Assembly (NCBI GenBank): GCA_004144595.1
Contig: SEEM01000041.1
Span: 1 to 43,241 of the forward strand
Source: Hyphomicrobiales bacterium
GTDB taxonomy: Bacteria > Pseudomonadota > Alphaproteobacteria > Rhizobiales > Beijerinckiaceae
Reading direction: 5' to 3'
DNA length: 43,241 bases
This document shows, piece by piece, positions 37,381-43,241 of the stretch. Each line of letters starts with the position of its first letter. Positions within the stretch are counted from its first letter, which is position 1. The notes beneath the pieces were generated by a model. It made no database searches and was not told the DNA's origin. It worked only from the letters and a program-made list of their open reading frames with translations. A program made the translations under genes and the position numbers.

Positions 37381-38358
37381 ATGATTTCTCAAATCGCCAA
37401 TAGCGTCACCAATCCGCAGTTCATGCTGGCGTTGCTGGCCGCCATCGCGGCGGCCGCGACCGTGCTGACGATCGCGATCCCGCTGACCGAGGGCAACAAC
37501 CTCCAGAAGCGCATGAAGAATGTCGCGACGGAGCGCGATAAGATCCGCGCCCGCGAACGCGAGCGGCTCAACCGGCAGAACGAAAAGGTGTCGTTGCGCC
37601 AGGAGCCGAAAGCCTACATGCGCCGCATCGTCGACCGGTTCAAGCTCGGCGACTGGCTCGGCACCGAGAACGCCAAGAGGCAGCTCGCCATGGCCGGCTA
37701 TCGCGGCCCGCAGGCCGAGATCGGCTTCCTGTTCTTCCGCCTCGCCGTTCCAGTCGGGCTGTTCCTGTTCACGCTGTTCTACGTCTTCGCGATCAATGGT
37801 TTTGGCCAGAGCTTCACGGTCAAGATCGCCATGGCGATCGCCGGCGCCTATCTCGGCATCAAGGCTCCTGAAATCTTCCTGTCGAACCAGGCCAGCAAGC
37901 GGCAAGTCTCGATGCGCAGGGCCTTTCCAGATTCGCTCGACCTGCTGTTGATCTGCGTGGAAGCCGGCATGTCGATCGAGCACGCCTTCCGGAAGGTCGC
38001 GGGCGAGATCGGCGAACAGTCGGTCCCGCTGGCGGAGGAGTTCGCGCTCTGCACCGCCGAGCTTTCCTATCTCTCCGACCGGCGCATCGCCTATGAAAAT
38101 CTCGCGCTGCGCACCGGGCTCGAAAGCGTGAAATCGGTCTCGACGGCGCTGATCCAGGCCGAGCGCTACGGCACGCCGCTCGGTTCCGCCTTGCGCACGC
38201 TGGCCCAGGAAAGCCGCGACCAGCGCATGAGCGCGGCCGAGAAGAAGGCGGCATCGCTGCCTCCGAAGCTGACCGTGCCGATGATCCTGTTCTTCCTGCC
38301 GGTGCTCTTCGTCATCATCATGACCCCCGCCCTGGTGCAGGTCTTCAAGTGGAAATGA
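37381..38358 (+). CDS. tadC: Tad inner-membrane platform protein TadC
   Basis: A 325-residue paralogue of TadB with the same topology: a first helix near 15-38, a pair near 115-165 and a C-terminal helix near 300-320. The F domain reads FPDSLDLLLICVEAGMSIEHAFRKVA near 181-206, then ERYGTPLGSALRTLAQESRDQRM. Start at the ATG at 37381, eight bases after tadB; an upstream in-frame start lies inside tadB. It is the last gene of the cpaB-tadC unit, followed by a large hairpin. Confidence 0.94.
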   Translation: MISQIANSVTNPQFMLALLAAIAAAATVLTIAIPLTEGNNLQKRMKNVATERDKIRARERERLNRQNEKVSLRQEPKAYMRRIVDRFKLGDWLGTENAKRQLAMAGYRGPQAEIGFLFFRLAVPVGLFLFTLFYVFAINGFGQSFTVKIAMAIAGAYLGIKAPEIFLSNQASKRQVSMRRAFPDSLDLLLICVEAGMSIEHAFRKVAGEIGEQSVPLAEEFALCTAELSYLSDRRIAYENLALRTGLESVKSVSTALIQAERYGTPLGSALRTLAQESRDQRMSAAEKKAASLPPKLTVPMILFFLPVLFVIIMTPALVQVFKWK

Positions 38359-38417
38359 AGACGACGTGAGCGTCGGGATCGGGCCCCGCTAACCGGACCG
38401 TTACAGACCCTGCAGAC

Positions 38418-38452
38418 GAAGAAGGCCGGAGCCCGAGGCTCCGGCCTTCTTC
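38418..38452. terminator. Bidirectional hairpin between tadC and tadD
   Basis: A perfect 16-bp stem (38418-38433 with 38437-38452, GAAGAAGGCCGGAGCC type) with a 3-base CGA loop lies between the convergent ends of tadC and tadD. The right side is followed by GATTTCC, with few T, but the stem is the strongest in the window. Confidence 0.75.
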
Positions 38453-38505
38453 GATTTCCGCAAGGGCTTGCGCGATGCGTCTTGCTTCGTCGGGCACATG
38501 CCGCT

Positions 38506-39408
38506 TCAGGCGGGCGGCGCCGTAGCCGGCCGGGCGCCCGCTCCCTGCGCACCCTGGACCGCCGGCTGCCTGGCCGGCGCCTGAGCCCGCCCCTTGCCGG
38601 CCTTCAACATCTCCCAGCTGTTCTGCTGGCTGACGCTGCGCTTGAGATAGGCGATCGTCGCGGCGGCCTCGGCCAGGCTCTGGTCGCGACGGGCCAGGGT
38701 CTCGGCCTCGCCAAAACGGCCCTGCAGGCCGAGGACCAGCACGAGATTCTGGCGAACCCGGGCGTCGGCTCGGTCGGAGGCTGCAGCCTCCGCCAGAATG
38801 CGCTCGGCCTCGGGCAGGTTGCGCGACAGGGCGAGCGACAGCCCGTAATTCGACATGATCGTCGGCTCGTTCGGTGCAAGCTTCAGCGCCGATTGGTAGA
38901 TCTGCTGGGCGCGAGCGTGATCGCCGAGCTGGTCCGCCACCGTGCCCTGCGCCGACAGAATCCGCCAGTCCGGGCGCTCGGGTGAATGCGCCCGCGACAG
39001 CACCTCGTCCGCCTCCTGGAAGCGGCCGTTATCGGCGAGCGCGCGGCCATAGGCGCCGAGAAGCTCGCGGTCGTCCTGATGGGCGAGGACGGCGCTCTGC
39101 AGCACGGCAAGGGCCTGCGCGTTCTGGTCGAGACTGCGCAGCGCCCGCGCGTAGTAGAAGGCGGCATCGCGATCCTTGGGATTGGCGTCGTAGCGCTTGG
39201 CCCAGGTCTCGCGATCGGCCTGCCAGTCCGACGCCGTGCGCGGCTGGCTAGCCTGACTGCGGCCGATCGAGCCGGTGATATCGCCCGGGCCACCGCGGCC
39301 CTGGCAGCCGGCCAGGACGAGCGCCGCGAGGCAGACGGCAAGGCCGAGACCGGGGCGGGAGCCGCGCACGGGCTCACGGGCTGAAAAATGGGGCCTAGCT
39401 GAAGACAT
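38506..39408 (-). CDS. tadD: TPR lipoprotein TadD
   Basis: A 300-residue lipoprotein. The signal peptide ends in LVLAGC (lipid Cys near 35). Four to five tetratricopeptide repeats cover about residues 70-235 (for example DAAFYYARALRSLDQNAQAL, ELLGAYGRALADNGRFQEAD, PTIMSNYGLSLALSRNLPEAE), and the C-terminal ~35 residues are Ala/Pro/Gln-rich. TadD is needed for secretin assembly in Tad systems, like PilF in type IVa pili. It is the only tad gene on the minus strand at this end and has its own control region with a CtrA-like site. Confidence 0.92.
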   Translation of the reverse strand: MSSARPHFSAREPVRGSRPGLGLAVCLAALVLAGCQGRGGPGDITGSIGRSQASQPRTASDWQADRETWAKRYDANPKDRDAAFYYARALRSLDQNAQALAVLQSAVLAHQDDRELLGAYGRALADNGRFQEADEVLSRAHSPERPDWRILSAQGTVADQLGDHARAQQIYQSALKLAPNEPTIMSNYGLSLALSRNLPEAERILAEAAASDRADARVRQNLVLVLGLQGRFGEAETLARRDQSLAEAAATIAYLKRSVSQQNSWEMLKAGKGRAQAPARQPAVQGAQGAGARPATAPPA

Positions 39409-39475
39409 GGGCCGGATCGCCTCCCGAAAACGGGTCCTCTGGATGGGTTCGTCTGGTCGATCCGGTGATAAAGCG

Positions 39476-39496
39476 TTAACCCTAATGCATTCTTAA
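39476..39496. promoter_or_regulatory. TTAA cluster before tadD, CtrA-like
   Basis: On the minus strand TTAA (complement of 39493-39496), seven bases, TTAG (complement of 39482-39485), then TTAAC (complement of 39475-39479). TTAA-N7-TTAG has one mismatch to the CtrA consensus. It is 68-88 bp before the tadD start, and about 45 bp before the aminopeptidase gene on the other strand. Confidence 0.4.
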
Positions 39497-39538
39497 TCAC
39501 CTCCCCGGCAGCCCTGCCCGAAACCGAAACATCGCTCC

Positions 39539-40912
39539 GTGCACAGCCTCCTGACCCCCGCTCCCGCCGCAGCCATTCCCGTTCATGTCGTCTCCGGCGG
39601 CACCTGGCCCGCGCTTCAGGACCAGATCCCGGCGGCGAGCCGCAGCTTCGCCCTGGCGCAGGGCTTTGCGGCCCGCGCCGGGCAGCACTGCCTGCTGCCG
39701 GACCCGCAGGGGGCACTGGCTGCCGTCCTGCTCGGCATCGACGCCACCGCGCGCCGGCCCGATCCGTTCGCGGCCGGGCGCCTCGCCGCGCTGCTGCCGG
39801 CCGGCGACTATGCGCTGTCGGGCGAGATCGGCGATCCCGCGCTCGCCGCATTGAGCTGGCTGCTTCAGGGCTATCGCTTCGATCGCTACCGCAAGCCGAA
39901 CCCGGCGCGCGCCCGGCTGGTCGTGCCCGACGGGGTCGACGGCGAGGAGGTCAGCCTGATCGCCGACTCCGCCATGCTGGCGCGCGACCTCGTCAATGCC
40001 CCGGCCAACGAACTCGGACCGGGCGAAATCGAGGCGGCGATCCGCGGGCTTGCCGCCGAATGCGGCGCAACCGTCGCCAGCATCGTCGGCGACGACCTGA
40101 TCGCCCGCAATTTCCCGATGATCCACGCCGTCGGCCGTGCCTCGACGCGGGCGCCGCGCCTCGTCGATCTCGTCTGGGGCGACCCCGCCCATCCCAAGGT
40201 CACGCTGGTCGGCAAGGGCGTCGCCTTCGACACGGGCGGGCTCAATCTCAAGCCCGACGCCTCGATGCTGCTGATGAAGAAGGACATGGGCGGCGCGGCG
40301 GCGGCGATCGCCGCAGCGCGGATGATCATGCTGGCCAAGCTGCCGGTCAGGCTGCGGCTGTTGGTGCCGGCCGTCGAGAACGCGGTCTCGGGCAGCGCGT
40401 TCCGCCCCGGCGACGTGCTGGCGAGCCGCAAGGGGCTTTCGGTCGAGATCGGCAATACCGACGCCGAGGGCCGGCTGATCCTCGCCGACGCGCTGGCGCT
40501 CGCCGACGAGGAGGCGCCGCAACTGCTGGTCGATTTCGCGACGCTGACAGGCGCGGCGCGCACCGCTCTCGGGCCGGAACTGCCGCCGTTCTATACCCAT
40601 GACGAGGGTCTCGCGGCGGAGATCGCCCGGCTCGGCATGGCCGTGAACGACCCCGTCTGGCGGCTGCCGCTCTGGCCGCCCTATGACGGCCTGCTGGATT
40701 CGAAGATCGCGGACGTCAATCACGTTTCCAGCGGCGGCATGGCCGGTTCGGTCACGGCGGCGCTGTTCCTCAACCGCTTCGTCGAGAAGACGAAGGCCTA
40801 CGCGCATTTCGACATCTATGCCTGGAACCCCTCGACCAAGCCAGGCCGGCCCGAAGGTGGCGAATGCCAGGGCGCGCGCCTGATCCACGCGCTGGTGAAG
40901 CAGCGGTTTTGA
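39539..40912 (+). CDS. Leucyl aminopeptidase family protein (M17)
   Basis: A 457-residue cytosolic metallo-aminopeptidase starting at GTG. The M17 signature NTDAEGRL is at 306-313. Metal ligands lie in GKGVAFDTGGLNLKP near 230-245 (Lys, Asp), in MKKDMGGAAAA near 250 and in the signature itself. The N-terminal ~150 residues are the usual weakly conserved domain. It removes N-terminal residues from peptides. With the MarR-type and NlpC/P60 genes it forms a neighbourhood I recall from other Rhizobiales. No ribosome site is obvious. Confidence 0.9.
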   Translation: MHSLLTPAPAAAIPVHVVSGGTWPALQDQIPAASRSFALAQGFAARAGQHCLLPDPQGALAAVLLGIDATARRPDPFAAGRLAALLPAGDYALSGEIGDPALAALSWLLQGYRFDRYRKPNPARARLVVPDGVDGEEVSLIADSAMLARDLVNAPANELGPGEIEAAIRGLAAECGATVASIVGDDLIARNFPMIHAVGRASTRAPRLVDLVWGDPAHPKVTLVGKGVAFDTGGLNLKPDASMLLMKKDMGGAAAAIAAARMIMLAKLPVRLRLLVPAVENAVSGSAFRPGDVLASRKGLSVEIGNTDAEGRLILADALALADEEAPQLLVDFATLTGAARTALGPELPPFYTHDEGLAAEIARLGMAVNDPVWRLPLWPPYDGLLDSKIADVNHVSSGGMAGSVTAALFLNRFVEKTKAYAHFDIYAWNPSTKPGRPEGGECQGARLIHALVKQRF

Positions 40913-40916
40913 TCCC

Positions 40917-40961
40917 GCATCGGCTGATCTGAAAGCCGGACTCCACTTTCCATGCCGATGC
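40917..40961. repeat. Dispersed REP-like element, family B, copy 2
   Basis: A 45-bp element with 8-bp inverted ends (GCATCGGC at 40917-40924, GCCGATGC at 40954-40961) and the core CCGGACTCCACTT. It has the same length and the same core position as the element at 23575-23618, while the arms differ but stay self-complementary. It lies 4 bp after the aminopeptidase stop. Confidence 0.6.
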
Positions 40962-41028
40962 TTTACCCGCGCGGTTAAGGCTGATCGACGAAGGCGATTG
41001 CACGCGGACGCCACCGCGATAATGATAC

Positions 41029-41050
41029 GGGTCCGTAACGATTAGGACCC
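41029..41050. promoter_or_regulatory. Inverted repeat at the start of the MarR-type gene
   Basis: GGGTCC (41029-41034) and GGACCC (41045-41050) are separated by 10 bases, and end eight bases before the ATG. They cover the only purine-rich AGGA (41044-41047). It may be an operator for autoregulation, a common trait of MarR regulators, or an RNA hairpin that hides the ribosome site. Confidence 0.4.
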
Positions 41051-41058
41051 CAGCCTTC

Positions 41059-41412
41059 ATGCCCCTGGAGATCAGGCCTTCGCAGGCCCTCAAGCTGTGG
41101 CGGCAGGTCCATCTCGATCTGGTGCGGGACCATGACGCCGATCTCTCCGCGCGTCAGACCGCGATCCTGCTCACAGTTTATCTCGAACTGCCGCCGCATA
41201 CGGTGCGCGGGCTCGCCAGGCAGCTCGGCGTGACCAAGCCGGTGATCACGCGCGCGCTCGACACGCTCGGCAAGCTCGGCCTGCTGACGCGCAAGCGCGA
41301 CGAGGCCGACCGCCGCAATGTCGTGATCCAGCGCACCGTAGCCGGCGCGCTCGCCGTCGAACGCTTGGCCGATCTCGTGACCGAACATGCCAAGGAGATC
41401 GGCGGAAGCTAA
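41059..41412 (+). CDS. MarR-type winged-helix regulator
   Basis: A 117-residue DNA-binding protein, shorter than usual MarR proteins (about 140-150). The winged helix-turn-helix is clear: TVRGLARQLGVTKPVITRALDTL as recognition region (near 50-72, given here as family text), then LGLLTRKRDEADRRNV as the wing. The short flanking helices suggest a compact dimer interface. It sits between the M17 aminopeptidase and the NlpC/P60 gene. Ligand and targets are unknown; an inverted repeat at its start may be its own operator. Confidence 0.85.
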   Translation: MPLEIRPSQALKLWRQVHLDLVRDHDADLSARQTAILLTVYLELPPHTVRGLARQLGVTKPVITRALDTLGKLGLLTRKRDEADRRNVVIQRTVAGALAVERLADLVTEHAKEIGGS

Positions 41413-41445
41413 GCGACCGAAATCTGCCCACACCACAGGGCGAAC

Positions 41446-41545
41446 CGTCATTGCGAGGAGTGTCAGCGACGAAGCAATCCAGGGGGACCGGGTCCAATCG
41501 TTCCGCCCAGTCCTCCTAGATTGCTTCGCTCCGCTCGCAATGACG
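41446..41545. repeat. Dispersed palindromic repeat, family A, copy 2
   Basis: A 100-bp element with perfect 12-bp inverted ends CGTCATTGCGAG (41446-41457) and CTCGCAATGACG (41534-41545). The inner arms GAAGCAATC and GATTGCTTC also pair, so nearly the whole element can fold. It shares ends and inner motif with the element at 9375-9470. It lies between the MarR-type and NlpC/P60 genes. Confidence 0.87.
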
Positions 41546-41579
41546 GTTGCGACGCCCCGAAATCCTGTAGATTGCCGCC

Positions 41580-42437
41580 ATGAACGCGATTCTCGACCGC
41601 CGCATCCATGCCTTCCGCCCCGATCTCGCCGCGCGCGCACTGACCGGACAAGTCGAGGCTGCCCGCTTCGCCGACCCGCAGCCGATGCGCATCGTTGCGG
41701 CCTCCGCCCCCGTGCGGCGCGAGCCGCGCCCGGACGGCGCGCTCGACACCGAGGCGCTCGCCGGCGAACTGGTTGAGGTCTATGAGCGCGAGGAGGGCTG
41801 GGCCTGGGCGCAACTCGCCGGCGACGGCTATGTCGGCTACATCCCCGACGATGCCCTGCGCCCGGACCAGCCGTCGCCGACGCATCGCGTCGCGGGTTTG
41901 CGGACCTTCGTCTATCCCGGCCCCTCGATCAAATCGCCGCCGCTCGACGCACTCTCGCTCGGGGCCGGCGTCACCGTAGTCGAGACCAAGGGCGATTTCG
42001 CGGTCCTGACCCATGGCGGTCATGTCTTCGCCGGCCATCTCGCGCCGCTCGATCGCCATGAGCCTGATTTCGTCGCTGTCGCCGAACGCTTCGTCGGCGT
42101 GCCCTATCTCTGGGGCGGCAAGACCAGCCTCGGTCTCGACTGCTCCGGGCTGACGCAGCTTTGCCTCGCAGCCGCCGGCATCGCCGCGCCCCGCGATTCC
42201 GACATGATGGAGGCGACGCTCGGCCGGCCGGTCGAACTGCGCGAGGACCTCGCCGGCTTGAAGCGCGGCGATCTGGTCTTCTGGAAGGGCCATGTCGGCA
42301 TCCTGACCGACGCCATGACGCTGCTCCATGCCAGCGGGCATGTGATGAGCGTCTATCGCGAACCGCTGCGCGAAGCGCGCGACCGCATCCGCGCCAAGAG
42401 CTTCGGCGAGATCACCAGCATCAAGCGGCTGGGCTAG
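41580..42437 (+). CDS. NlpC/P60 family peptidase with SH3-like domains
   Basis: A 285-residue cysteine peptidase. Residues about 40-95 and 105-155 form two bacterial SH3-like domains (for example VYEREEGWAWAQLAGDGYVGYI). The C-terminal NlpC/P60 domain has the catalytic Cys188 (LDCSGLTQLC) and His238 (GHVGIL). No signal peptide is visible. Family members cut peptidoglycan stem peptides; the dipeptidyl-peptidase VI-like layout (SH3-SH3-NlpC) suggests action on recycled wall peptides, in keeping with an aminopeptidase gene nearby. This is an inference. Confidence 0.9.
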   Translation: MNAILDRRIHAFRPDLAARALTGQVEAARFADPQPMRIVAASAPVRREPRPDGALDTEALAGELVEVYEREEGWAWAQLAGDGYVGYIPDDALRPDQPSPTHRVAGLRTFVYPGPSIKSPPLDALSLGAGVTVVETKGDFAVLTHGGHVFAGHLAPLDRHEPDFVAVAERFVGVPYLWGGKTSLGLDCSGLTQLCLAAAGIAAPRDSDMMEATLGRPVELREDLAGLKRGDLVFWKGHVGILTDAMTLLHASGHVMSVYREPLREARDRIRAKSFGEITSIKRLG

Positions 42438-42438
42438 T

Positions 42439-43241
42439 TCAGCCCAAACCCTTTAGCCGGTAGAGCGCTTCCAGCGCCTCGCGCGGGGTCATCTCGTCCG
42501 GATCGATCCCGGCCAGAGCCTCGCGCAAGCCGTCCGGCTCGTCCTCGGCAACCACCGGCGCCTGTCGCCGCTGCGGCACGGCGAAGAGCGGGAGGTCGTC
42601 GACCAGCGAGGCGACCGGCTTCTCGCGCTCGGTCTTCTCGAGTTCGCCGAGGATGGCGCGCGCCCGCTCGACCACGGCCGGCGGGAGGCCGGCGAGCTTG
42701 GCGACCTGGATGCCGTAGGAGCGGTCGGCGGCGCCCGGTACGACCTCGTGCAGGAAGACGACCTCGCCCTTCCATTCGGTGACGCGGACGGTCGCGTTGG
42801 AGACGCGGTCGAGCCGGTCTCCCAGCGCCGTCAGCTCATGATAATGGGTCGCGAACAGGCTGCGGCAGCGGTTTATCTCGTGGAGATGCTCGATCGCGGC
42901 CCAGGCGATCGAGAGCCCGTCGAAGGTCGCGGTGCCGCGCCCGATCTCGTCGAGGATGACCAGCGCGCGCGGGCCGGCCTGATTGAGGATCGCAGCGGTC
43001 TCGACCATCTCGACCATGAAGGTCGAGCGGCCGCGCGCGAGATCGTCGGCAGCACCGACGCGCGAGAACAGCCGGTCGACGATGCCGATATGCGCAGAGG
43101 TTGCCGGCACGAAGGAGCCCATCTGGGCGAGGACCGCCTCGCAGAGCGCGCCGAAGATCCCGAGTTCGAGCTTCAGCGCCCGGTCGGCCGCTGAAGCAAT
43201 CTTGGCTTCGAGTTCGCCGAGCTCGACCGAGGAGAAGCGCA
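42439..43241 (-). CDS. mutS: DNA mismatch repair protein MutS, 3' part, with internal in-frame loss of Walker A
   Basis: The gene runs off the right edge of the window; its last ~267 codons are seen. From the edge: the end of the clamp/lever domain ([28 protein letters not shown]), then directly [15 protein letters not shown], the Walker [16 protein letters not shown], the signature [18 protein letters not shown], and the C-terminal linker ending LYRLKGLG. In MutS about 100 residues, including the P-loop GPNMGGKST, lie between the lever segment and AQMGSFVPA; here they are missing without a frame change. Such a protein should not bind ATP. The ATG at 43122 is internal and is not the start. 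Confidence 0.9.
   Translation of the reverse strand, partial: RFSSVELGELEAKIASAADRALKLELGIFGALCEAVLAQMGSFVPATSAHIGIVDRLFSRVGAADDLARGRSTFMVEMVETAAILNQAGPRALVILDEIGRGTATFDGLSIAWAAIEHLHEINRCRSLFATHYHELTALGDRLDRVSNATVRVTEWKGEVVFLHEVVPGAADRSYGIQVAKLAGLPPAVVERARAILGELEKTEREKPVASLVDDLPLFAVPQRRQAPVVAEDEPDGLREALAGIDPDEMTPREALEALYRLKGLG

Overview
The window is about 43 kb of high-GC chromosomal DNA. Gene content points to an alphaproteobacterium of the Hyphomicrobiales (Rhizobiales), most like the Bosea / Methylobacterium / Bradyrhizobium part of that order. The support is a Caulobacter-type cpa (Tad) pilus locus, a class II (CP4-like) EPSP synthase, a TIGR02300-family acidic protein, the trpA-accD-folC block, a MutS tail that matches rhizobial MutS, and several short palindromic repeat families. 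The genus is an inference. I see no prophage, insertion sequence, CRISPR array or toxin-antitoxin module; the window is mostly core genome.

Layout. 1-4.0 kb: a class II glutamine amidotransferase, then an acetolactate-synthase-like ThDP enzyme paired with an aldehyde dehydrogenase. 4.0-8.3 kb: an iron-uptake operon of efeUBO type (FTR1 permease, Tat-exported DyP peroxidase, M75 protein). A palindromic repeat and an ICE/Irr-like box lie in front of it. 8.4-12.1 kb: arginase, a Gfo/Idh/MocA oxidoreductase, and an opposite-strand pair (unknown 93-residue protein plus a PLP enzyme). 12.4-15.2 kb: tRNA-Ala(GGC), the TIGR02300 protein, and aroA-cmk. 15.3-18.5 kb: a DUF1194/VWA protein facing the helicase HrpB, both without a stop codon at the expected place. 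18.6-22.7 kb: trpA, accD, folC and an aldo/keto reductase. 22.8-27.2 kb: an L,D-transpeptidase, an aldose epimerase, a 2-keto-3-deoxygalactonokinase / ribokinase-like pair and a membrane aspartic protease. 27.3-39.4 kb: a near-complete Tad pilus locus (two TadE-like pseudopilins, an isolated pilus-secretin N-domain protein, Flp pilin, CpaA-F, TadB, TadC, TadD). 39.5-43.2 kb: M17 aminopeptidase, MarR-type regulator, NlpC/P60 hydrolase and the 3' part of mutS.

How the genes work together. The efe genes would import iron with the peroxidase and M75 protein in the periplasm. The cpa/tad genes make, process, export and assemble Flp pilin: CpaA is the peptidase, CpaC/CpaD/TadD the outer-membrane channel and its lipoproteins, CpaE/CpaF the localisation factor and motor ATPase, and TadB/TadC the inner-membrane platform. 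The remaining genes are mostly housekeeping (aromatic amino acids, nucleotide, fatty acid and folate metabolism, wall turnover, mismatch repair).

Most notable observations: (1) mutS lacks, in frame, roughly 100 codons that include the Walker A loop; (2) hrpB and the DUF1194 gene run into each other tail to tail for 723 bp; (3) the FTR1 permease carries a cupredoxin domain and then a shortened copy of the M75 domain that lacks HxxE, in effect an EfeU-EfeO fusion beside an intact M75 protein; (4) three Tad transcription units share TTAA-pair sites resembling CtrA boxes; (5) an ICE-like palindrome precedes the iron operon. Items 1 and 2 could be real deletions or assembly errors and should be checked first.
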